This document shows positions 53,250 through 64,000 of a stretch of DNA of 64,000 bases, piece after piece. Under the pieces are notes generated by a model. The model had not been told where the DNA came from. It was given only the letters and a program-made list of their open reading frames with translations, and did not search any database. Source of the stretch: Puccinia triticina (lineage: Eukaryota; Basidiomycota; Pucciniomycetes; Pucciniales; Pucciniaceae). A program made the translations under genes and the position numbers. Within the stretch, counting starts at the first letter, position 1, and every line of letters begins with the position of its first letter. The stretch lies in NCBI RefSeq assembly GCF_026914185.1, contig NC_070560.1, positions 4,455,501 to 4,519,500 on the forward strand. Direction: 5' to 3'.

Positions 53250-54995
53250 TGGGTATGTGATAGCAGGACACAAGAAAAATGGGTATGCACTGCTTGAATT
53301 TCTTGGGATAAAGAAATAACAACCAGTAAGAGAGAAAGAAAGAGAAGATATGAGAGATGATAATCAAGGTTCTGTTGACCTGTAGGTGGGAACTAACATC
53401 CACTAGAAATTCTGCTCCTTAAGGGAGTTCTGCCAAGCTGTGCCAGATACCTCTTTTCACAATGTAAACACGGAAGGTATCTGAATTAGACAAGTCTAAT
53501 CAGCAACAATGTTTTAAACTTCTCTGTGGATATTCAAGGTTCTTTAAAGGGATCTTGAATTCAATTTTTCACAGTTTTCTTATCTAATTATTGTTTTTTT
53601 CAAGAAGCTTGGACAATTTTTTTTTTCTTTTTTCATTCTTTGTTCAGGTTGAAGGCTGCTGTCCAGCAACATGAGGGGGGCAGGAGGGGTGTTCTTTCAG
53701 CCCTGGTTCCAAATATGAACTCACTTTTTACTGAAGTCAACTCCTTGACTTTCTTCTGGAGGATGATGGCTCTGGGGTGAGATTTAGCCTTGGCCTGCAT
53801 CTGACACCTGTCAAGAAGTATATAAGAAAAATATGGGATCTGCAAGGATCCACCAAAACAAAAAATATTGAAAGGGTCCAAGCTTCTTGAAAAAGACAAT
53901 ACATATATTGTACAAGTGGTTGGCACGCCTGGTAGCGCTTACATGTCACAGATGCGCATGCGCGCCACAACTCAAGAACTCTGGGAAGGAGTAGAGTTAC
54001 AAAGAAGTGGTGAGTTGTGAGAAAATTGGAGCAACTGAAGTGTTTATTTCATATCAGAAGCTGGTACAAATGTTTTGTATAGGAGTCTATTACAAGTGAA
54101 GTGATTGGTTTGTACCTGAAGGCAACGCAAGAAAAGCTTGTGTGGCTCATAGATGATCTGAGTGAAGAAAGGATGGAGCTGGTTGTAGTCCGTGCGAGTA
54201 CGCTGACCAAGTATGTTGAGTAGCTTAGTTTATAATCTAGGGAGCCGCTCTGGTCAGCGCTCTTCTTAATTTTCTTTCTTCTTTCTTTTTAGCTGTCTTT
54301 GACTTACAGGTATAAAACTTAGTTAGCTTAGAAGCTTTGTTTTATCCTGGAAATAGGGTTCTGAGGTTCTGATTTCTGCTTGACAAACAAGGTTTGTGCA
54401 AGTCAGTTGGAGTTCTGTTTTTCTTTTCTTGTCTCATGAGGACTTGGGATCACTTACGTGTTGTTGAGACGTTTGTTATGCTGTCTAGAAGGGCGGCTTG
54501 CGCCTTTGAGCCAAGTTGTTCTGCAAGAGTTCTATAGAAGAACAAGATTCAGTCATCCCTGGAGTAGGCTGCTTATAATCTTATCTCAGGTACGTACAAG
54601 GTTATGGCCTCTGACGGCTTCTTTGGCTTGGCTTTGACCGGGGCGGTTGTGGCTGTGGCTGCTATGCCGGGGTCTGCTGTTGGTGAGTGATACATATCAG
54701 CTTGCACCTGGGTTAGGTCTGTTTTTGGGACTGCGGAAGGTGGCTTACCTTCTTTAGCAGCTGGGCTTGGGTTTTTGGCTAACCGCACAATTTTCCTTGG
54801 TGGTTGCTGCGGGTTTTGGTCTGGGGCTCTATTCCTACAAGTTGTAACTAGGGTTAAAGTTGCATGAGTAAATAATAAACAGAATATGAAGTAAAAATAA
54901 GGATAAATCTTAAGATGAAAAAGATATAACTTATTTTAGGTATAAAAGAGTAGAAAAGGCAGACTTTAGGCCATCTGTGCTGGCTCTAAAGTTGA
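53250..54995. repeat. LTR related to the 38.2-kb solo LTR, enlarged
   Basis: In the reverse orientation to 38244-39214, the left part shares AGCAGGACACAAGAAA and TTTCTTGGGATAAAGAAAT. The right part shares AACTAGGGTTAAA and CTTAAGATGAAAAAGATAT and ends GTTGACA. It is about 780 bp longer than the solo LTR, the extra being in the middle (about 53640-54800), possibly a further insertion. No clear target duplication. Confidence 0.6.
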
Positions 54996-57935
54996 CAAAC
55001 ACCAAGCTCTATGTCATGGAGAAAAAGGAGGGGAAAAAAAAAGAAGCGGGATGACAAAGAAAAGACAAAGAGAAAAAAAGATTGTCGGCCTGTAGGTAAC
55101 TAACCGTGTCTGAGAGGGTTGTTACTAGCAAGATGATAGTGTAAGATGCCAAGGATGGGCCAATGGGTTTGTGGTAAGACCTGTAAAAGGTTTCACTCTA
55201 TCAGTAATCTTGACTGAGAGGCTTGCTCAATTAAGGCGCATCCAGATCAACACAGGGTGTTAATAGGCATCCAAGGAATAACTCAACTTGGGTTTGTGTT
55301 TTTACCTACAGAAAGGTAAGGGTAATCAAGAGTTGATGTTATTCCTGAATTGAATGATGGTTGAGAATGGAAGCACTGTTTAACTATAGTATGGGTTAAA
55401 CTTTGCTGTAATAATATTCTGAGGGATAAATAGTCCTGGGGGGCGTGTTTATATAGAGGGGAAAGAGCAGGAGGGAACATGAGGCGCTTGGAGGCGCTTC
55501 AGGACCAGGGGGGAACTGGAAGCGCTCAAGGGAAGCAGATCCTCATGAGGATCAACATTGGAAATGATCAAGGCAGTGTAATGATCAGTACTGATCCTAG
55601 ATCACTAGCAGTGCACACTAGCTGATCATAATCAATCATTGATTCCATTCAGGGCTCTTTGAATTGGATTACATCATGTATTTTTTATGTATTTATATCA
55701 TAACCAATATGTTATGTAAATAGGGACTGAGGCGTAACAGGGGATAAATGAGTGATACCTGTCTTGGGGTATTTCACGTGTACAGTAATATCACAATGTA
55801 TTGTAATCTTACTGTTTGCACGTAACTTAACTCTTATAACAACAGTACATTATGGTAACTGTATTTAACTATGGTTATCTGTAATGTGATGTATAACAAG
55901 AGTACATTCTTAAGCTTGTATCTAATGATATACATAAGTAATAAAGGTGTGAAGGAATGTACTATAAGTAATGTGAACAATTGCAGGTACTTGGTACGTG
56001 TAAGGTACTGTGACATGTACTCTGTGGCTGACAAAGATGGCCAGGGTATTTACTTTTGAGTTGGGGTCAATGGCCAAACAATAAAGCATGCAATCTGATA
56101 TATTGTCTTCCCTTGGTTCAGTATGAAAAAATGGTGAGCTTGGATTGTTGTCACCAAGATTCAGAATGCTGGAGCTTGAGCACTGAGATTGTGCTACATG
56201 CTAGGCATTCAGCAAGGGGTGTGAGTGAGACTATCAAAGCCCTGGTGAGATGAAAAATGATGTACCATAAAAAAGTGGCAGAGCAATTTTTCTTAGCAGA
56301 AGAACTCCCCGGGCCCTCCCACTACCAGGGATTCTTCAAGGATGATTTATCTTGTTTTTCTCTTTGCTCTGACCACATGCAATCCTCGGACCTCAAAAAA
56401 CCTTGGTTTTCTTTTCCTCCCGCATATATGCCCTTGATACATATGAAAGATGTTGGCGAGTTGAGTAGTGTACCTGAATGGTGAGGAATGCCCGTTACTG
56501 ATTCTGGAGCCGATGAGCCTCTCCTCGGGAGACAAACAAGCATCATCCGGTTGCTATTCAGAATTTTTCCAGCATAAATCAAGCTTCTACTTGATATAAA
56601 AGAAGTAGACAATTCACCCTTTTCTTTCTTTTTGTGAGGCAGCCCCGAAATCCAATTCGAAACCATGTAATAGCACATATTATCTGCAGGGAAATGACCT
56701 TGAATGCAAGCTTTACTGCCTGTCCTCCTTGCGCTCCCTTTAGTGGCAGATAAGACAGATTTAAGAAGGGATTTCGCTGTCAGTCTTGATCACAGGGAAA
56801 CGGACCGGCTAGTGATGCGCCTTTGGCGCCTTCAGAGGACCAGAGATTTTGGAATCCTTATCCAATATTTTATTTCCCAAACTTCTAATTAGCTTAATGA
56901 GCGAAATTTGTATTGAAAGATGCAAATAACCGGTAAGCCCACACCCACAGTAATCCATATCATCGCTCAAACAAGACGAGAGGATATCTAGATCGGAACA
57001 ACTGAAACCAAAAAAATATATAAAGGAACCCTGTGGATGAAGATCGAGTTCGATGAGAATTCTGATATACCAGTGATGTTGTACTATAGTCAACACAGTT
57101 CCCAAAGAAGGACTTGCGTACACGAGAGGTATCATGGTATCATGAGATCATTCTTGCAATGATCACACAAACAATGGCCAGGTTTCATCTCATGAGAGGC
57201 TTTTTACCAAAGATCCTGGATTATTCTTTGATGTATCACTTGACGTATTGATAAAACTTGAAAAAGCGGGTTATTTGGAGACAACGGTATGTGGGAGTCG
57301 TGTACCACTTCTTTCTGGTTTTCCAATCGTACCATTAGAGCTGAATCCTTGAACTTGAGGTATCCCTGAATGCTCAGCTAACTGATAGAATTGTGAGCTC
57401 TGCAGAACTGTAGAGTAGCATAATCCGCGTATGCAGATAGAACACGCCGGGCACACAAACAAAGCTAGCAAGAAAGTGACGTGCTCTCATCAACTGCCTT
57501 TGTCCTTTGCTCAGCTGCTGTAATTCATACCACCTATACAGAACGCGCCGTTACTCTACCGTTCACTTGTCGGGAAATGCTGAGCCACCCAGTCTCTACT
57601 CTACGTTAGTCCTTTGTTCTACACCTCGCGCTGCTAGGAGAGATGCAGCGGGCTCAGCAGTAATTTGCACTTATATAAAGCCATCATAGCCCCCCAGTCC
57701 CCCCCCAGCTAGCTCGTCTTTCTCATCCACACCACAAGCTCTTCCTCCCCCTCGGTAGCCAGAACTTCCCTGATAAGCTTGGCCTGCCGCTGATCTTACC
57801 ACTGCCCCTTTCGTCCATCACCAACACCAGCGCTTTCACTGTTTTCTGCTTCTTCCTCCACACCCCTTCTTGCCTCACCTCCATAGTTTACAAGTCCGCC
57901 GAGGCTATATCTGCAGATATTTCACGAACGCTGCA
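54996..57935. other. No gene recognised
   Basis: AT-balanced sequence with short motif-free frames only. The last 400 bp (57500-57935) is pyrimidine-rich and probably holds the promoter and 5' leader of the following gene. Confidence 0.4.
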
Positions 57936-59327
57936 ATGGATCACGACAACATACTCGGTAAGTTCAGCGCAGCTATTCCTCCTGACCTAAATACGTAGTA
58001 CCGAGGGCTAACATTTGTGTCTAATTATTACAGCCAGGTACATGCCAATCATCATGTCGCGGATGGCTGCCAACGAGGCTGAAGATGCAGAGATGGAAGG
58101 CCGAGCTCGCGGCAGGCGTCGAGCATCTTCTCGCGCTCGACGAGAAGCCCCTTTGCGGACCGGACCGGTAATTTCTTTCTTCGACAGATGTAATGCTCCC
58201 TGGCCCGAAGATCCCCAGCCGGAATCGGAAGAGCCCCAACCGGAATTAGAAGATCCTCAGCCATCTTCCTTCGTGCTACCGAATGCTCCTCCTCCCAGGC
58301 AGACCCGGCCAGCAGTATCTCACGTTTTACAATGGAATGTCCCTCGTATCTCCGACAGTCAGCAACGATGTGGAAACAGAAAACCAAAGCTAAAAAAGCT
58401 CCCCTACGTGGACCGGGAAGCAAAGACTTCAACATTGGAAGAATTGTGCAGCAAAGGATCGCCATTTGCTTTTCCCGGAGGACCCCGCCACCCTAGGGTC
58501 CACACCCTGATCGGCCGAGATGATCGGGTTCCTCCGCCACGACGAGGGACCCCTTCCAGCCCGACTGGAAGCTCGGAATGGCAATCCACGAGAAGGTCTC
58601 CACTCCAGCTTCTCCCGGACCCACCCCCGCCACCGAGCAGTCAAATCGGACCCGTACGGCAAGAGCGGAGGCATAATCGAAGTGACCCTTACGCCGGGAG
58701 AAGGCGTAACCGAGTCAGGGAATCATCGACAGGTGGAAATTGAATCAAAGTGAGTCTTCGCGGCTTTCTCATTTATCCATTCACTTTTCCAGTACAAGCG
58801 CTGATGTTACAATCTTTCAGATCTATCGTGTTCCTTGTCTCTTCGTTCAGCTGGAGTTATCTTTCCCAGATGCAAACCATGTCATGTACTTTATTTTCCT
58901 CGAGTTTTCTGAAATCCATGTATCTTTCAATATTAAATTCTGAGCGAATCTCTCAGTTTGACATGAGCAGTCTCGTCGTGACTTGGCTTTTTGCTTGAAG
59001 GTAAATCATTTAGAGTCTTGGTTGTTACAGCCACATGATTCATTCATGTTCGCTCAAGGTTCCCATTACAAGACCATAAGGTGCATATAGGTCGTCGGCG
59101 ATGAATTTGATGATGTCACCTGGTACTGGAATTTATTCGACCGTGAGTGCAGAATCCGAGCCTTCTACGAATCAAAGACACCTGGGGAGCTGATTGTTTT
59201 GGATACTGACCAAGATCAGGCGAAGATTGAAGTAAGCAGGGTTAGCGAAGACTTTCAATGGCTTGAGACCAATTGGCCCGGTTTCGAAACCCGCCTCGTT
59301 AACCACGCAGCCCCGGTCGTGGTCTAG
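57936..59327 (+). CDS. Unrecognised spliced gene
   Basis: The start MDHDNIL (57936-57957) is followed by a 76-bp GT-AG intron and an exon from 58034 encoding an Arg-rich stretch (GRARGRRRASSRARRE) and acidic Pro repeats (EDPQPESEEPQPELEDPQP). Near the 3' end the reading must change frame to SGGIIEVTLTPGEGVTESGN, so an extra short intron (for example 58596-58665) or an indel lies between about 58500 and 58665; I could not settle it. Then a 43-bp intron (58750-58792), exon 58793-58919 (FVQLELSFPDANHVMYFIF), a 171-bp intron and the last exon 59091-59327 (DVTWYWNLFDRECRIRAFY, ending TAG) close in phase. The conserved-looking C-terminal half and disordered N-terminus suggest a real nuclear or cytosolic protein; function unknown. 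Confidence 0.6.
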
Positions 59328-59752
59328 CTTTTTTGTTTTTAAGTTTGCACACTGTGAATCTGAGAAATATTAAACTGAGAGACCAACAAAACAAAATTGC
59401 TAAGTGAGATAATTCTTGTCGGCTCTGATAGAGCACATTCGTTTCAGGGGTCGGGGGACCCGGCTCGCCTCAAAGAGACTTCGCGCGAGGGGAAGCGCCG
59501 CTCGAGCATCCGGGGGACTCGCGCGGAGCGCCCTTTCATTCAAGGCCTGATTCCAGCGGCTCCTCCAACGGCGACGGCAAACAGCTCGTCCCTGAAATGG
59601 CGATGTTCGACCAAATTTTCAGGTGTGTATTGGCTGTTCTGCTGATCCCGCCAGAGAGGCAGTCACAGGCCTCCGATTCGAATTGATAACCTTGTATTGA
59701 GTTTACCCTCTACGTACGTGTCAATACAAGGGTTTTTCTAGAAAAAAAAAAT
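59328..59752. other. Intergenic gap before the Copia LTR
   Basis: This is the 3' flank of the preceding gene. The frame at 59397-59645 has no motif. Confidence 0.4.
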
Positions 59753-60254
59753 TGTTGCCACAGATATATGGGGCTATTTAAGAAGCGCCAGTAGTCCGCA
59801 GTGAGCACGAGTGAGATCTAGGGAGAGCGAGGACACACAGAGAAGAAGAGGAGACGGTAATCACCTATTGAGGTGATACAAACAGAGGCGACTATATGAG
59901 TGAATTGCATGGCAAGAGAAGAAAGACAGGAAGTGACAAATGTGGAAAAAAAGAAAGAAAGGAAACAAACCTAAGAAGCGCCAGTAGTCCGCAGTGAGCA
60001 CGAGTGAGATCTAGGGAGAGCGAGGACACACAGAGAAGAAGAGGAGACGGTAATCACCTATTGAGGTGATACAAACAGAGGCGACTATATGAGTGAGGAA
60101 AAAGAGAGAAAGAGGAAATACAAGCTCTGGTACGGGAGATCTAACTACAACGAAGAGAAACCCTAAACTAAGTATATCCGCAATCTCTGAGTTCTCCCTT
60201 GCCTTGGTCATTGACCCCTTCCGCCTGTTGTGCGGATGTCACTGTACTGTCACA
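59753..60254 (-). repeat. Probable 3' LTR of the Copia element
   Basis: On the minus strand a purine tract (ACGGGGGGC) just after the pol stop is followed by TGTGACAGTACAGTGACATC; the putative end is CAACA at 59753. It contains a tandem duplication of 193 bp (59779-59971 and from 59972). The partner LTR lies outside the window, so the ends are inferred. Confidence 0.6.
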
Positions 60255-60268
60255 GCCCCCCGTGCTTG

Positions 60269-63200
60269 CTAGGCAATTTTTAACGAAATGTTGTCAAGTG
60301 CCTTCCGGATCTTGAATGGCGCGAGAGGTTTAGTCAAGAAATCAGCTTGATTATCATCAGTTTTGATGTATTCCACTTTGAAGTTGGCTTTGCGCTCGAT
60401 GTGATGACGAAGCCAGTGATGACGGACGTTTATGTGGCGGGTTCTGTGCTGGTATTGAGGATTCTTGAGGAGTGCAAGGGCTCCCCTGTTATCACAGTAG
60501 AGAAGGGCTGAGGTAGCTGGCAATTGAAGCGACGGATGAATTTCAAGGAGAAGTTGTTCAAGCCAGCGAATGTCTTGACCCGTTTCGGAGCAGGCTCTAT
60601 ACTCTGCTTCGGTGGTTGTTATCGCTGGGCCATCATTGTCTTGTTTTTGACAACGCCATCCCACTGCACCGTAGTAATGGACAAGACTCCCCGAAAACGA
60701 TGCCGAGTCGACACCGCTTTCATAACTGGCGTCAGCGTAGGCAATGATTCTCCCGGTCTCGGAGGGCGGATGGCCTAATGTGAGCTGAGCATGAGTGGTC
60801 TTTTTTAGATAGCGAAAGACATGCTGGACTTGATTTTGATGGTTCCGTGATGGATTGTTGAGGAACTGGGACAGATAACTGCATGGGAATGCCAGGTCGG
60901 GCCAAGTGCATTGCACCAAATAGTTGATGAGGCCAACGGCACGTCAATAGTTGAAGGTTTCTGCAACTGAGCACGGATCAATGGGACAGGTTAGGGTATT
61001 GAGTGGAAGGGGGGTCAAGGCTGATTTGCAGTTGGTTAGTTGAAATTCATCCAATATTTCCTTGATGTAGCGATCCTGAGCAAGCAAAATGGTCCGGTTG
61101 ATCCGATCCCGTGTAACCCTCATGCCAAGTACCCACTCGCAGGGACCCAAGTCCTCCATTTCGAATCGGCGTTTGATGGCAGTCTTCAGGAAAGAAACAT
61201 CGGGGCCCACGATGATGAGATCATCCACATGCACATATACGAAACAACGTTTAGTCGAGTCTTGATGGATGAACAAGCAGGCGTCTGCTTGTGCCGGGGA
61301 GAAGTTGACTGATGAAAAGAAGTCCTTGAGTGCCCGGTACCAACACCGGGGACTTTGTTTGAGGCCTTACAGGGATTTCTGTAGTTTAAGACCATGGCCG
61401 GGTGGGACATCAATGTTGACTCCGTTGGGAACTTTAATGAAGATCTCTTCATCCGGGACACCGTTCAGAAAGGCACAGCGAACGTCCATCTGCTCGATTT
61501 CCCAGTCATTGGCTGCGGCTATTCCTGCGACCATTCGGAAGGTTGTCAGTCGGCCAGTGGGTGCAAAAGTGGCTCCGTAGTCAATTCCCTCCACTTGTCG
61601 AAAGCCGCGGACACAGAGGCGAGCTTTATACTTTTGAAGCTCTCCGTCTGCGTTATACTTCCGCTTGAACACCCAGACAGTATCAAGTTGACGGGTGCCT
61701 ATCTTCATTGGAGCGACCACCCAGACTTCGTGCCTGGTGATGTTGCCAATCTCTACCTCAACTGCCATAAGCCATTCGTTTCCATCTAGGCGGCGCATGG
61801 CTTGAGCAAAGGTTTTTGGATCTTTGAGTGAGGCTGGCTCCCCAATGATGACGAAGGCCCGGTGTACTGGCGGATAGCCTGCCAGATTGGCTCGGTGTCT
61901 ACGGGAGCTTTCCATGATGTTCCTAGGATCGATGTTGCTGGAAATGTTTCTTGGGGCTTCATCGTAGTGTGGGACATAAGCATAGCCTTTGACAGTGGAT
62001 TGAGTGATGGGTATGGCAGGTAAGACGGTCTCTTTGGTAGGGGGTTCCGGCGGTACAGGGTTATCTTCAGCGGCCAGCGTAGGATTGCAGGTGCCGTTGA
62101 TGGATGGATCATCGTCAGTGAAGTCAGATTGTAAGGACGGAGGGTTTTCTTCTGCTCCGGTTTCCGAGTCATGACTCTCAACAGGAGTTTCCAAGCTGAC
62201 AAGGTCGGGCATCCACTCAACGATTTCACTGCGGCGTACGGAGGCATTGAGAGACGGAAATTCAGACGGGAAAAAGCAAACATGATGGGTGATTTTGATC
62301 TTATTTGAGTCAGGAACCCACAGTTTGTATGACTTGTGGCCCTCTGTAAACCCGATTAATATTGCCTCCTTGCCAGATGGAGAGAATTTGGAGTGCCGCC
62401 ACTTCTTCTCCTCCAGGAATACTGCTCTGCACCCAAACGGATAGAGTTGAGAGAGATCGGGTGGGCTTCCAGTCCATAGTTCAAATGGAGACCGCATGCC
62501 AATCAAGCTGTCCGGGGATCGGTTTTCCAAGTAGACTGAGGTTGTGACTGCCTCTCCCCACCAGGTTAAGTCGAGACCGGAGGTTAGCAGTATAGCTCTG
62601 GTCTTCTCCACTGTGGTCCTGTTGCCTCGTTCGGCAAAGGGATTCTGTTGTGGGGTGTATGGTGCCGACGTAAGATGCCGAACTCCCCGCTCCCAAAACA
62701 ACTCGCTGAACTTGCGATTCACAAACTCCCCTCCGTTGTCGGAGACTACGGATTTCAATTTTCGGCCGGTGTAAGCTTCGGCTTGGAGTAGGAAGGTAAG
62801 AAAAGATTGGAAAGTGTTGGACTTACTCGGCATTGGGTAGATAAAGCGGTATTTACTATGCCCGTCTATTATCTTCAGGAAATAACGATTTCCCCCCCGA
62901 GAGGCCGGAGTAATGGGTCCGCACAGGTCCATATGGATACAATCAAGGAGACCGTTGACGGTTGGAAATGAGCCGGGAAAGGGTTGCTGAGTCATCTTGG
63001 AGACGTCGCAGTTGTGACAGCCGAGCTCTTTGATATGAAGATCAGGGTGCGCGGCTTTGAGATAGGGTAGACTGGGATGACCGAGTGAGTTGTGAAGAAT
63101 GAGGGCGTCCGAGATGGCAGAGAAGGCCCTTTGAGAGCCAAGTTCGATTGTGAGAATGTCGTCCCCGGTGCTACCAACACACATGATATCATCGTCCTTT

Positions 63201-64000
63201 ACACACTTGAACTTTGTCCCGTTGTCAGTTGGAATGATTGCGTACCCCTTCCGAAGATAGTGTGTTAGCGGGATGAGAGAGTTAGAGAGGTCTGGCACGA
63301 AGAAGGCCCTGTCAATGTGAATTGGACCAGAACTAGTTGAGATGATCGCACGACCTTCGCCAACAATGGGGATGGTAGATCCGTTAGCCACATAAACTAC
63401 CAAGGAGTACTCCTTGAAGGTGATGAAGTAGGAGCAATGCTTCAAGTAGTGACCGGTAGCTCCACTGTCAAAAATAATGACATCCGAAATCCCTGAATTA
63501 ACACTCAGCATAGCTTTCTTGGCAATCCGGGCGTTGACTTTGTCGAGGGCGGCCTGGAGGTATGCTGCGGCTTTTCCAGGGTGAACAGCATGACATTCTT
63601 CTTCCGAGTGAGATGTTTCGGGGTTATGCCTGTTGTTTTCACATCGGAGTCGAGTTCGTCGAGAGCTGCTTGGTTTGTTTGTGCTCCCCGATGATGAGAC
63701 AGCAAGGGCAGTCGGATTAGCAGGGCCTTGGGCTCCGGGATCAGCCTCCTGTTGGCGCCTAAGTTCAGCCTCCAGGTCTTTGAGAAAGCTTCCTAGCTCA
63801 AGGGTGTCGTCCAGTCCTTTCAGGCTGTTGAAACGAAGAGACCGGAAAGTGGCGTAAGAGGATGGGAGTCGCTTGAGGATGATGAAGATCCAGCAGGTTT
63901 CCAAAGTGGGTTTGTCAAGTTTATCGTTGGCGACTTCCAACATTAGATCAAAGGTGTTTCGAAAGAGATTTATGGAATCCTTCATGGTATCGTCTGCAAA
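60269..64000 (-). pseudogene. Ty1/Copia polyprotein, 5' part beyond the window
   Basis: A minus-strand frame enters from the window edge and ends at 60269. It contains the gag C-terminus with a CENNRHNPETSHSEEEC Cys/His box, protease IIFDSGATGHYL, integrase finger (HNSLGHP, CHNCDVSKM), the integrase DDE in HMDLCGPI, VSDNGGEF and NPFAERGNRT, reverse transcriptase KARLCVRGFRQVEGIDY and YVHVDDLIIVG, and RNase H AYADASYES, TTEAEYRA and YCDNRGAL. The order protease-integrase-RT-RNase H defines Copia. Two in-frame stops are present: TAA at 61367 in place of the Tyr of KSLYGLKQ, and TGA at 60944 in place of an Arg (CGA to TGA). Otherwise it is open and well preserved, so it is a fairly young copy. 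Confidence 0.93.

Overview
The window looks like repeat-rich nuclear DNA of a basidiomycete, most likely a rust fungus (Pucciniales). The evidence is short spliceable introns (43-171 bp) in every real gene, eukaryotic single-copy genes (RNA polymerase III subunit RPC6, SUMO ligase NSE2), Ty3/Gypsy, Ty1/Copia, DIRS-like, Tc1/mariner, CACTA-like and hAT-like elements, and very little intact coding DNA. The rust assignment is an inference from the style of the repeat families, not from a search.

Layout. 0-5.3 kb holds two broken repeat-type genes. 5.3-6.7 kb is a GC-rich block followed by a stray fragment of the NAT gene and a 196-bp tandem duplication. 9.5-19.1 kb is the only gene-dense part: arylamine N-acetyltransferase (minus, 3 exons), NSE2 (minus, 3 exons) head-to-head with RPC6 (plus, 7 exons), and a type-B carboxylesterase (minus, 11 exons including an 11-nt microexon). 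Each of these exon models closes to a whole number of codons. 19.5-23.3 kb is repeat debris with CTTCGGAG-type motifs and GC-rich islands. 23.8-27.2 kb is an unrecognised multi-copy gene broken by a CACTA-like element.

27.17-36.21 kb is a nearly complete Ty3/Gypsy element with two LTRs. It carries the most unusual signals in the window: a primer-binding site complementary to 50 nt of mature tRNA-Tyr; a -1 frameshift signal (slippery T TTT TTA, 5-nt spacer, 11-bp stem) between gag-protease and pol; and four dispersed copies of an 80-90 nt module that each start with the perfect splice donor AAA/GTAAGT, placed in the leader, twice inside pol and directly after integrase.

36.2-43.1 kb holds a 215-bp foldback element, an otherwise intact spliced Tc1/mariner transposase gene interrupted by a solo LTR, a complete 594-bp Copia-type TRIM with 5-bp target duplication and an empty-site copy at 23.4 kb, and a hAT-like element full of palindromes. 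46.2-49.6 kb holds a broken chromodomain Gypsy (minus) abutting a DIRS-like tyrosine recombinase (plus) whose catalytic tyrosine is cut off by a small TA-flanked MITE. 49.8-51.8 kb is a 20-bp minisatellite split by a 1287-bp foldback element. 53-55 kb has a second 215-bp foldback element and a second long LTR. 57.9-59.3 kb is an unrecognised spliced gene. 59.75-64 kb is the 3' part of a Copia element (minus) that runs off the window.

Across four unrelated broken elements nearly all in-frame stops are explained by a single C-to-T change (CGA, CAA or CAG to stop), which suggests deamination or RIP-like decay of repeats. All statements come from reading the sequence by eye; family names rest on motif knowledge, and no database search was run.
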